The notes under the pieces are model-generated. The model did no database searches. It saw only the letters and a list, made by a program, of their open reading frames with translations, and was not told where the DNA came from. Position numbers and translations under genes: made by a program. A stretch of 64,000 nt of DNA from Azolla caroliniana (lineage: Eukaryota > Polypodiophyta): positions 13,578,001-13,642,000 of the forward strand of contig JBHGNT010000006.1 in assembly GCA_043228905.1 (NCBI GenBank), read 5' to 3'. This document shows, piece after piece, positions 18,072 to 28,342 of the stretch; position 1 is the stretch's first letter, and each line of letters begins with the position of its first letter.

Positions 18072-18928
18072 TGTTAGCCGACCGGCAAGGGAAGTCCAGA
18101 ATAGGAAACGAGTGTTGACCGGTCAGAAGAGCAAGGACAAGTGGGAAGGCGGAGTCGGATCAGATAATAGGAAGTAAATAATAGTAGAATTATTATTCGG
18201 AGGGACGGATCCGGTACAGTTGTACCGATCCGGATCCGGACCGATTCGGATGTCGGTTGCCTAAGCGCACTGATTGTAACCTTGCCGGATGCCTATAAAA
18301 GGATCCGATGATTTGTAAAGGCTTGGGACAGAAGTAATACAAAAGTAATTATTGCGTGTTTATTTGTATCTTCGTATTGTTTACTGTCTGTGCTTAATTG
18401 TAATCATCTTACGCGTGTAACCTAGCATCCAATCCTTACCACCCCTTTGGAGAAGTGTCCGATAGACACCTGTGTTGAGGCTAGTCCGGCCAGGCAGACA
18501 ACAACGAGGGGATAATTAATAACCGGGAGCTGATTATATATTTATATAGAATTATTATGATTTGAGAAGCAAATGGACGGACATGGAATTGGTATGCCGA
18601 TCCGGATCCGGATTGGTTCGTAGCCGGTTGCCAGTTGGCACCGGTTTGTACCTAAAGCCGGAGACCTATAAAAAGGGGCGGCTAGATTGTAATCATTAGA
18701 GGATAATTAATAGAGTGTTGTTGTTTTGTATCTTAATCATTGTTAATTACCGTTCTGTGCTAAGTGTAATTTATCCTACGCGTGTATTGTGACTAATGAT
18801 ATTGCCGCTAGTAACCTATTAAGGTTCCATTAATAGTCGGCCTAACTCTATCTCATTGCAACACCCCTTTGGTGATGTTCTCAAAGGAACACCCTGTGTT
18901 AGGCCATTGTCCGGTTCTAGCGATAACA
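18072..18928 (+). repeat. 5' LTR of element C, with nested solo LTR
   Basis: It begins TGTTAGCCG and ends GATAACA. The continuous LTR is 18072-18112 plus 18509-18928 (461 bp). TATA box TATAAAAAGG at about 18668. U3 carries the palindrome-like block gatccggatccgga, also found in the LTRs of C2, the solo LTR and (shorter) copia element E. The two LTR copies of C differ at roughly 20 or more positions by eye. Confidence 0.9.
18113..18503 (+). mobile_element. Solo LTR (391 bp) in the 5' LTR of element C, TSD acgag
   Basis: TGTTGACC...GACAACA flanked by acgag at 18108-18112 and 18504-18508. It has its own TATA box (TATAAAAGG at about 18294), the ccgatccggatccgga block and the ending accacccctttgg, similar in plan to the LTRs of C and C2. 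It therefore belongs to a related gypsy family. No internal sequence remains, which points to LTR-LTR recombination. Confidence 0.88.
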
Positions 18929-18950
18929 CAGTTTTTGGCGACCACGATTC
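18929..18950 (+). promoter_or_regulatory. Putative primer-binding site of element C
   Basis: Right after the LTR the sequence reads cagtttttggcgaccacg. The TGGCGACCACG part resembles the TGGCGAC/TGGCGCC sites of Tat, Ogre and Athila elements. The offset of 7 nt from the LTR is larger than usual. I do not assign the tRNA. Confidence 0.45.
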
Positions 18951-18983
18951 CTGCACAAATGCAGCGAACAACGGTGGGCATGG

Positions 18984-20490
18984 ATGACTAGACCAACAAA
19001 CGACCAAGTTATGGAGCGAGCAAGAAGACTTGCCGAATGATTTCAGAAGCGGGAGGCTTTCCAAAATGCGGCAGAAGAGATCCATGCGGATTGCTCATTT
19101 TCCAAAGTAATCCGGCGAGTGGCTGCAAAGCTACTCCGCGGACATCATAATTCCCAACCGGATGAAGGAAGCAGCGTGAGTAGTCTTTGGGACGCGGAAT
19201 CCATCCTACAGACACTAGCGACAGGGGGAGGCGATTCGGAACCAATCTCGGCCTTCGAATCGGATTTGGACGGCGAATGCAATGCCCATTCGAATTACCA
19301 TAGCAGCCACGACACCCTAGACGGACTGGAGGACGAGCAGTCAGATACCTTGCCGACACCAGAACCGGAGTTAACGGAACTAGAAACCCCGGATCGGCAG
19401 GTGGCGGATCAACTCCCGACACCGCCACGTGAGACACCGAAAGAAGAGGAGGGGAGACCTCTGACACCGGACTACGACATGCCATTCCAATATCCCAAGT
19501 ACCGGGATGATCCAGACGCAGAAGCTCATGTTTATGCATTTCTGCAAACATGGGAAGCAAACCATGTGTCGCAACGCTTGATCCCCGCCGAAGCAGAGCG
19601 ACTGAAGATTGCAGAGTTCGGCATGACCTTGGAAGGACCAGCCACACGATGGCGCTTGACGTAGACTCCCAGCACCATCACGACGTTTGAGGACTTAAAA
19701 ACCAGATTTTCATAGTTCTTCAACAAGGAGGTGGATCAACGGGAGATGGTCGAACTATTCTACACCATACGGCAGGAACCTACGGAAACCATTCAGCAGT
19801 TCGTAATCCGGTTCCAATGAATGCACAGTTAGCTCAATCGGGCACTACTAGAGGCAGAGGCGAAAGCAATCTTCTTAGCCACACTCAGGGAACCCCTGCG
19901 TACAGTGTGCGCCATGATCGATTTCTGCACCAACACGATCGACCAAGTCATAGAACGGGTCAGGGAGATGGAGGAAACAAGCTCGTGGCTAGCAATGGGG
20001 GCACTACAACGTACATTACCAACAGAAGATGACCTACGTTTTCGACAAGCTATACAGAATGTACGACTTGTTTCAAAGCTAGGCACTCGACTATAGAATG
20101 TACCATGCGAACACAATGCATGTTATGCCACTCCAGAACGCACACAATGGACCGATGCGAATATAACTTGCTGAACCGGCAAGCGGCACCGGTAAGGCAA
20201 ATCGAGCCCCGAAGCAACCGGGAGGAGAAAGAAGAATGTTGGAGGTGAGACGAGCGTTACCGACCGGCGCAAGATATCCGGAACAGAGACAGAAAGGACG
20301 CTCACGACCAAGATCGGCAGGACAACTACTGAGATTACAACGGTGAACGATACGAGCGATAAAACCGGGATCACTCCCCTGGTTACAACCAGCGGAGGGA
20401 GGATCAAGGCAACTATGAAAACTGGCACCGACAGGGTTACCGGAACAAAAAATGTTTCAACAAAAAATGGAACGCTAGAAAGGAGGACCG
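18984..20490 (+). pseudogene. Gag of element C, decayed
   Basis: ATG at 18984 (MTRPTNDQVMERARRLAE), with a TGA soon after. The frame continues in phase through 19119-19664: coiled N-terminus, long acidic linker, then gag core MPFQYPKYRDDPDAEAHVYAF and ATRWRLT. It goes on through TAG/TGA stops (FEDLKTRF, QREMVELFYTIRQEPTETIQQFVIRF) to DQVIERVREMEETSSWLAMGALQRTLP and a nucleocapsid region. Counting these, at least five stops are single C-to-T changes from CGA or CAG. The intact equivalent in C2 shows three zinc knuckles. Confidence 0.8.
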
Positions 20491-20493
20491 CGA

Positions 20494-23400
20494 GTGGTAG
20501 CTAGACAAGGGAACGCCAAGTACCCAACCAAACCTACCGGAGTGAATGCCGAATCCAACAACACCTGGAAAGCGTATTTCTACTATTACTGGCAAGAAGG
20601 ACATTACAACAATCAATGTTCGGTTAAAAGTTATGAGAAAAGACCAGCCATAAATATGGTGGTAGCAGAAGTTGCCGATATACAACAAGTCACCACTAGG
20701 GCTAAAGGCAAAACAACGGAGTGGGAAACACAGGAGGCAATCCGAAAGCAAGCCATCGAGTGGGTGAAGACGACAAATGAGCAAAATGTGGCGGAGCTTG
20801 AACAACAAAAGGAGAAATCGGAAGGGGCCACCGGCACGATTCAACAGGAAAACCCAACATGGCAAGCATTACAAGAATGTCAGATTACGCTGCCATTGGG
20901 TCGGTTATTACAACTAGTGCCCTGGTTTACGAAAGGGTTAACATCAACAATGACCACATCAATTCCGTTGCCGCCTCCTGCGTTCTTCTCAAATCCGGAA
21001 GAAGGGCCAGCAGTGGTAGACACGAACAGTCCGGCAATCACTGCCATCGTCAAAGGACGAGAACTACCAGGGACGATTGTGGACGGAGGATCAGGCGTGA
21101 ACATGATCAGTTTACGGACTTGTAATACCCTGGGAATCCAGGAATGGGAGCCTTGACCGTTTTGGCTCCGGATGGCGGATACAAGTTCGGTAAGACCTAC
21201 CGGTTTGATACGGGATCTAGATGTAACTATTGGAGGTCACGTATTCTGCATTTCGGTAGTGGTTCTCCAGCTCAATGCACAAGGGTCTTACCCGCTATTT
21301 CTGGGCCGCCCATGGCTAAAAACGGCGCATATCATACAAAACTGGTGGAAAAACATGATTACCTTCCGACGAGGGAAGACAAAAATAATGGTACCTACCC
21401 ACCCTCGAGCTAGTATCGGCAAGGAGCTGACACCGCTATATGCGGAAGGTGTAAACATGCTAGAGGGGCTTGCGGACGAAGAGGTCGACCAGTACTTAGA
21501 AGAAAACCCAAAAATTGTACCCCTATTTGAAATCGATGTGGCGGAAGTAGTGTCACCATATAGAATGCAATCGGACGACGCCATCGAGGAACTGGATCGG
21601 GACGCTATCAGAGAAATACAGCAAGCACAGGAAGCTCTAGAAAGGGAGATGGAGGTATCCCAACGTGTGAAAGCATCCCAGTTAGAGGAAGTGAACTTAG
21701 GGACTGGGGATGATGCCAGACCAGTTCATATTGCTAAGGAAATGTCATCGGACAACAGGACGACGATGATCACTTTATTAAAGGAATTCCGGGACGTATT
21801 CGCCTGGTCCTATGAAGACATGTGGGGACTGGATCCTCAATTGTACCAACACCAAATACACCTCAGTAAAGATGCCAAACCGGTAGCACAATGACGTTAC
21901 CGGATGAACCCTAGCTATGCGGCAAAAGTCAAAGAGGAAATTGACAAGTTGCTACGGGTCAGTTTTATCCGACCAGTGAAAAAAGCCACATGGTTAAGTC
22001 CCATAGTTGTTGTGCCGAAAAAGAACGGTAAAATCCGGGTGTGCGTTGATTACCGGAAACTCAATGCGGAGACAGTGACCGACACCTTTCCACTGCTGTT
22101 CACGGATGGAGTGTTGGACGCGGTAGTTGGTCATGAAGTGTATAGGTTCCTAGACGGTTTCAGCGGCTACAATCAAATAAGGATGCACCCTGACGACCAA
22201 GAAAAGACAACATTCGTCACCAAATGGGGAGTCTTTGTCATAGTGGTAATGATGTTCGGGCTCAAGACTGCGCCGTCGACCTTTCAACGAATAATCATGG
22301 AAATATTTGGCGAGTTCATTCCGGCATTCATGCAGGTATTCTTGGATGACTTCGCCGTGTATAGCTGATAAGGAGAACATCTCCAACACCTCCGGCTATG
22401 TCTTGAGAAATGCAGAAGTTATCAGCTAAGCCTGAATCCAGCGAAGTGTGTGTTCGGAGTAACAAGCGGTGCATTGGTGGGCCATCTTGTCAGCAAGGAC
22501 AGGATCGCGGTAGACCCCGATAAGGTGAAAGCAATCTTAGAAGCACTGGCACCATCGATGGCCAAAGCCTTGAGTCAGTTTCTAGGAAAAATCTGGTGGC
22601 ATAGCCAGACACTCCAGTATTTGGCCGATCTGGCCACACCATTGCATGTCGCGGTTCACCGGACACCGTTCCAATGGACAAATACGGAGGATGAGGCTTA
22701 TCGGGCATTGAAAGTACTGCTATCACAAGCACAGATAGTGCAACCACCGAATTGGTCAAAAGAATTCCACGTGTTTTTGGATGCGTCCGACATAGCAATC
22801 GGTAGCGCACTAATGCAACTGATTGAACCGAAATGGTACTGACCGGTCTATTATGCTAGCCGGAAGCTATCCCAGGCAGAACGGAATTATTCAACAACAG
22901 AAAGAGAAGCCTTAGGGATGATTTACAGTGTTACCAAGTTCAGGCACTATTTATTGGGAAGGAAATTTTCTTTACATGTCGACCACTCAACGTTGTTATA
23001 TTTGGTCTCAAAGGCATCACTCATCGACAAGCTAGCCCGATGGACATTTTTGCTACAAAAATTCGAGTTCGAGATATATCACCAGCAGGGAATACAACAT
23101 GTGGTTGCCGATTATCTGAGCCGGTTAGACTCCGATGAGACCGACGACGGAGTCCCGTATGAGTTTCTGGACGCTGAGTTGATTAAAGTAACAGCCGAAA
23201 CGGCAGCCGATAACACGGTAGTCGACGAAGACAAGTGTCTAACCAACATGCATCAATTCCTAAGCACGGGACTCCCACCGGAGGAGATGAACCGGAATGA
23301 ACGGAAGCGATTAGCGGTGCAAAGCCGAAATTTTTGTCTACTATAGGACACTTTGTACCACAAAGGCGCGGATGGCATATGGCGGCGAGCGGTGCAAAGC

Positions 23401-24513
23401 GACGAAAAGGACACAATATTACAGGGAGCGCACTGTGGCGTGGCCGGAGGGCACTATGTCGGGGACGCTATGGCAAGAAAGATATGGCACAGTGGGCTAT
23501 GGTGGCCAACGACACTGAAGGACTCGGTTCAGTATGCGAAAGTCTGTGATTTATGTCAACAGATGGGCCAACCAACAGAACAGGCAAGGATGCCTCACCA
23601 GCCGGTGCTACCCTTAGAACCATTTCAAAAATGGGGGCTGGATTTCGTTGGGCCGTTTAAACCGTCGGCAATGAGAACCGGCAATAGATGTGCCATAGTC
23701 GCCACCGATTATTGCACCAAGTGGGTAGAAACCAAGGCATTGCGGGACAACACTGTGGCTTCGATGGGAAAGTTCTTATAAGAGTACATATGGTGCCGGT
23801 ATGGATACCCAATTGAATTAATTAGCGACCAAGGTGAACATTTTCTTGGTCAAGTAGTGGAGAGCTTAACAACATTTTATGCCGTGGTACACAAGCGTAG
23901 TACCCCTTACTATCCATAGGCCAATGGACTGGCCGAATCCACGAACAAAACACTCCAAAACATCCTGCGAAAGATCGTCAATGAAAAACGGACCGATTGG
24001 GACACCAAGCTGCATAGCGCACTATGGGCATACTGGACGGCATACAAAACGAGTATCCGGTCAACACCATTCCAGTTAGCATTTGGGCTTGAAGCAGTAA
24101 TGCCGATTGAATTTCAGGTTCTGAGTTTGCGGATATAGGTTAGAGAACGACTAAGTGAAAAGGAATCGGAAAAGATCCAGTTAGCCGCATTATCCGAACT
24201 CGAGGAACATCGGATAGCAAGTCTCATGCAAATGGAACTGGAGCAACGACGAAGGAAGACGTTTGTCGATCGGCACCGAAAGGGCAATGAGAAGATGTTT
24301 GGGATCGACAAGCCAGTACTCGTGTTCCAGACCCGGATGGGTCAGATGCCAGGAAAGCTACAGTTTTGGTGGACCGGACCATATTGGATAACGCAGGAAT
24401 TCAATGGTTCATACCAGCTCGGAACGCTCGCCGGTGGGATAATGGGCAAATGGGTCAATGGGTTTCGACTCAAACCGTATTGTGGACCGATGCCACAAAA
24501 CCCGTTCGAGTAG
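20494..24513 (+). pseudogene. Pol of element C (PR, RT, RNase H, integrase), decayed
   Basis: Open blocks: 20494-21156 contains the last knuckle (first two Cys lost: FYYYWQEGHYNNQC) and the protease active site IVDGGSGVN. 21172-21894 is a linker to WSYEDMWGLDPQLYQH. RT at 21904-22368 (WLSPIVVVPKKNGKIRV, FLDGFSGYNQIRMHP, VFLDDF). 22450-23346 is RT thumb and RNase H (FLDASDIAIGSALMQ, NYSTTEREALGMI, FRHYLLGRKF). Integrase at 23353-24513 ([51 protein letters not shown]). Breaks between blocks are single stops, for example TGA in KPVAQ*RY and WY*PVYY. Confidence 0.88.
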
Positions 24514-24667
24514 ACGGACGCTGGTCCAACAGGAGGAAGCATGAAAAAATAAACCGATAGGCAGGCAAAGCCGGCGTTATCGGATAACCACAAACAGGTG
24601 GCCGGCAAAAGGGAATACGGGAAAAAACCGGGATACGGACCTAGTGCTTCCGGTTAACTCAACTCAA

Positions 24668-24820
24668 TTTTTCAGAAAAAAAGAAAAAAGAAAAGAAAAG
24701 AAAAAGAAAGTCATCATATAGAGGCGAGGAGCGAACGAGCACTTTGAAAAGGTGTGGTGGGTGGCTATTTAAAGCTTTTAAAGACAGGCGCACCACGTGT
24801 CAAACGACTGCTATATTAGT
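24668..24820 (+). promoter_or_regulatory. Purine tract and candidate internal promoter between pol and ORF X, element C
   Basis: An uninterrupted purine run, mostly A with single G, spans about 24674-24709. Then come a TATTTAAA (about 24767), a G-box core CACGTG (24794-24799) and TATATTAG (24812-24819), ahead of ORF X. C2 has a 22-nt homopolymer A tract (minus strand) and a similar CACRTG-plus-TATTATAG arrangement in the same place. It could be a second plus-strand primer, an internal promoter, or both; this is inference. Confidence 0.4.
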
Positions 24821-24952
24821 ATAGGACGTGCATGCGCGGGAATCAAGAAAAGGCGCCATGCATGGAGAAAGAAAACCCACGCCGCGCAGAGTCCCTTTCA
24901 TTTCGCAAACACAGAGATCGTAGTGTCCACAGGCGATTACGAGTGATCAGAT

Positions 24953-25617
24953 GAGAGCACGCAGACGCACCCATCTTACCACACCCTACTGACTCCGAAG
25001 ACGACATGGAATGCATGGTACTCTCAGAAGTGGCTAAGAAATGGCTGAAGCAACATAATCTGGAGGGATTCTTGCGGATAGTCGAAGCACCGCCACATGG
25101 AGATGCGGAAAATGTCGTTAAAAACATCGACACGAAGGTCATCACCGAGGGAGCCAGCGGAGCCATGACCGACCTACCGGAAGGGGGAATCTACTCGATC
25201 GACAACCCTTTGCCGGAGCTGCTAACGAGATATTTTGGGGAATACTCCCTAGGCAGCAAGGCATACCACATGCAAGGCGGTGAAGATCTCTTGTTTCGGG
25301 AAATTGCTCGGGTACTCCACGAATATGGCCATGTGTACCCCAGACCACCGGCGATGCCTAGGAATAGAGCCGGTCTGATCATAGCCACCTATGAGGGAGT
25401 ACAGGTGGATTGGCCGGTAATGATTGCCGACGGCCTGAGCACTACCATCGCCTCGATAAAAGATGGAAAAAAGATGTGGACAACAGTGGCGCAATGGCTC
25501 ACTCTGTTAGCACCGCCGATGGAGCCCATGAAACAAAGGAAGAGGGGAAGATCCACAGAAGTTACCCCCAAAGCAGCTTCAAAACGACAACAACTCCTGG
25601 CTACCCAGGCGAAGTAA
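24953..25617 (+). pseudogene. ORF X of element C (downstream of pol)
   Basis: The clean open part is 25006-25617 (203 residues). Homology to the C2 copy begins slightly upstream (24953), after a TGA. Conserved core: VAKKWLKQHNLEGFLRI, LPEGGIYSIDNPLPE, YFGEYSLGSKAY, GGEDLLFREIARVLHEYGHV, AGLIIATYEGVQVDWPV, WTTVAQWLTLLAPP, then a basic KKRGR-type tail ending ASKRQQLLAT. I do not recognise the family. No signal peptide or membrane segment is visible, so it is not an envelope-like protein. Confidence 0.65.
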
Positions 25618-27562
25618 CGGCCTAATCGGAAGCGGCTAGCAGAGAAGGAGGCATCGGTGGACACCTCGAGAAGACCATTGAAAATCAAGTTATGTCTGTC
25701 GGAACAACAAGCAGAGTAGCAACCAGAGAAAACGCAGGGGTAGGACCCCTTCGAGGCGGTAATCAACAACGAGACCCTGGAAGAAGAACAACAGGAAGAC
25801 GAGCTGACCGAGACACTGCTACGGCGTCACCTAACAAGAGAAAAGGGCCACGAAGGGGGAACATCAAGGCTAACGGAGGACAATAGACGGGAACCCTCCC
25901 CGGAGGAGCCGCAACCGAGGAAGGCGGCATAGTTGGGCATCGCGGAACTAGCGGTCCAGGACACGACAGTACCGGTCATTGAATTGCCGGCATCACCGCC
26001 GCAGCAGTAACAGCCAGACCGGGAGCGGATGTGTGACATAACCGACAATAGTGGGCTCGTGACCAGTGGAAACGCCATCCCATGACCAGAACTGGCATGA
26101 CCACAAGGCACCGACAGTCAATGGCTCCGATGGGTAGCAGAACAAGTGACTAGTGTTGTCGGCCAATTAGAAGCAGAAGAAAAAGCGCAGGAAGCCCGGT
26201 TACTAGCCACAACTCAGGATTTAGAGATGGCCTGGTCAAGAATCCGGACCATGGAAGAAGACATAGAGAAGGGCGAAACGGACATGGCCAAGTTGGTTAT
26301 AGAAGGACCACAATAATCAAAACCGGTGGCCCTGGTAGCTCGATAGAACGATCAAACCTCGGTGACGGCAACGGGCCCATGTACTCATGAATCGTCCGCA
26401 CAGGAGCTCGCCACACTAAGGGAAGACCTGGCAACACAAGAAGCCTCACGTACCATGGAACGAGAATTGAAAAACGCGGCGGAGGAGGAAGAAAGGAGAA
26501 CGGCCGACAGCCTCCGCTGAACAAAGGAAAGCTTGAGAAGAAGGCATCAAGCGTATGATCAGCTGAAACAAGAAAAAGACAAACTCCTGCAAGAAAAAGA
26601 GAAACTCCGGAGGATGGCGGAAGTAAAAAATTGAGCACCTCAAAGAAGAGCTCCGGCAACAAAAAGACTGTGAGGACCGCACTCTTCGGCTTATAAATCA
26701 AAAGCTCAAATAGAAAACCAACGACTTCGACCGACTGCACTGGGATTATAAGCATTTGGATGCCAATCATAAGAAATTGACGACCGAAAGTGACCGGCAG
26801 CAGGAAAAGTGCAAAGAACTCCGGGAGGAAGTTAACCGGTTGACGACGGTAGTGATGGAAGAGCCATTGAAGGGAGCCGAACAAGCAAAACAACTGGCGG
26901 CAGCAACGAAAGAGCGACTGCAAGTGTAGCACCAAGCGGAAATGGAGCGCACTACAATGGCTCTGAACAGAGTTCAGATGACATATCAGACCCAACTCAT
27001 GCACTATAGAAGCCAAGAAGTGGCAACCGCAAGCTTGATCAAACAATTGAAGGACGAAAAACAGGCCGCGGAAAACAAGTCGAAGATGGAGTTGGAGCAG
27101 ATCCGGGACATCGTACTGGAATGGAGGAATCGAATGAAGCAATTGGTGGAAGAAAGCTCAGTACAATGGTGGTCGAAATGGGCTAAGCAGCACGTAGCCG
27201 ACCTATAGTTGTTGCAGGCAGATGCAGAAAACTGGCGGAAGGAAGGCGACGAAGTTTACATCCTGGATAGAGAAAGCATTGAAACAATAAAGGATGAATT
27301 GTCAGATGATTTCCTATCCTTGGCTGATGAGCAGAGGGTGGCGGTACGCCAGCTGGTGGCACAACTGGATGATGACCAATTGGACAACCAACTCTACTTC
27401 GAGAAGTACATACGGGAACGACGACGGCAAGAAATGGCCAAGAAAACTGCGGCGATTAGCATAAGTGACGAGGAGCCCTCTTCAGAGCAAACGCCGATTG
27501 ACGCCGGGGGAAGCCAACCAGATAGTAGTCAAGAGGAGCCGCTAGAGGAAGGTCGTCATTAG
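25618..27562 (+). pseudogene. ORF Y (coiled-coil protein) of element C, decayed
   Basis: Scattered frames match the intact 506-residue ORF Y of C2: a Glu/Lys/Gln-rich heptad region (YDQLKQEKDKLLQEKEKLRRM near 26555), MERTTMALNRVQMTYQTQLM at 26942-27208, and the C-terminal part at 27209-27562 (ENWRKEGDEVYILDRESIET, LADEQRVAVRQLVAQLDDDQ). Stops and frameshifts occur throughout. An antisense frame of 281 codons at 26297-27142 (rich in Phe, Leu and Ser) is the complement of the coiled coil, not a gene. Confidence 0.7.
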
Positions 27563-27876
27563 GCACTAGGGCACGTCGGACAACAGAACTAGAAGACGCC
27601 AAGGCTGGTTGAGCCGGAAAAGGAGGAAGAGCCGGTCAGACTGAAGGAGCCGCAGGCGACGGATGTCAACTAGCAGCAGCCACAGTAGGAGCCGGAGCAA
27701 CAAGACGAGTCGCCGCAGGAACAATAGGAGGGGGAACAACATCAGCAGATGACAGAATAGCTTCCTGAGGAACCATTGGAACCCTTAGATCAAAGTATTC
27801 TAGACATTTTGGAGGATGAATGAAGGCCGGATAGTGGGATTCGACGTACAAGGTACTGTCCCACGGGCGTGCCATG
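27563..27876 (+). other. Non-coding 3' end of element C
   Basis: Low-complexity Gln/Glu-type codons with many stops, then the end of the internal region with cgggcgtgccatg just before the LTR. The same tail sequence precedes the C2 LTR (on the minus strand at about 31557-31570), so it probably acts in plus-strand priming. No gene seen. Confidence 0.5.
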
Positions 27877-28337
27877 TGTTAGCCGGCCGACAAGGGAAGT
27901 CCAGAATGGGAAATGAGGGGATAATTAATAACCAAGAGCTGATTATATATTTATATAGAATTATTATGATTTGAGAAGCGAATGCACGGACACAGAATCG
28001 GTATGCCGATCCGGATCCGGACCGGTTCGTAGCCGGTTGCCGGTTGGCACCGGTTTGTACCTAAAGCCAGAGACCTATAAAAAGGGTCGGCTAGATTGTA
28101 ATCATTAGCGGATAATTAATAGAGTGTTGTTGTTCTGTATCTTAATCATTGTTAATTACCGTTCTATGGTAAGTGTGATTTATCCTATGCGTGTATGTGA
28201 CTAATGATATTGCCGCTAGTAACCCATTAAGGTTCCATTAATAGTTGGTCTAACTCTATCTCACCGCAACACCCCTTTGGTGAAGTGTTTCAAAGGGACA
28301 CCTTGTGTTAGGCCATTGTCCGGCCCTAGCAATAACA
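27877..28337 (+). repeat. 3' LTR of element C (461 bp)
   Basis: TGTTAGCCGG...GCAATAACA, uninterrupted copy. TATA box TATAAAAAGG at about 28076. Followed by the duplication gagat (28338-28342), after which the integrase of B continues on the minus strand. Confidence 0.93.
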
Positions 28338-28342
28338 GAGAT

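Larger units (their letters stand above)
18072..28337 (+). mobile_element. Element C: Tat/Ogre-like Ty3/gypsy element with extra 3' genes, TSD gagat
   Basis: Flanked by gagat at 18067-18071 and 28338-28342, inside the integrase of B. The 5' LTR (18072-18928) holds a solo LTR insertion; without it the LTR is 461 bp, the same as the 3' LTR (27877-28337). Gag, protease (DGGSGVN), RT (FLDD), RNase H and integrase are followed by two additional reading frames, X (about 24953-25617) and Y (about 25700-27562). Many stops break the genes, mostly CGA to TGA and CAG to TAG. Confidence 0.92.

Noticed and set aside
24674-24709. Poly-A tail of a retroposed gene inserted in C
   Set aside because: The tract is conserved in position in C2 and is not flanked by a duplication; it is part of the element.
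26297-27142. 281-codon minus-strand frame in element C
   Set aside because: It is the exact antisense of the coiled-coil ORF Y; its Phe/Leu/Ser bias is what the complement of Glu/Lys/Gln codons gives. The sense strand matches the open C2 copy.
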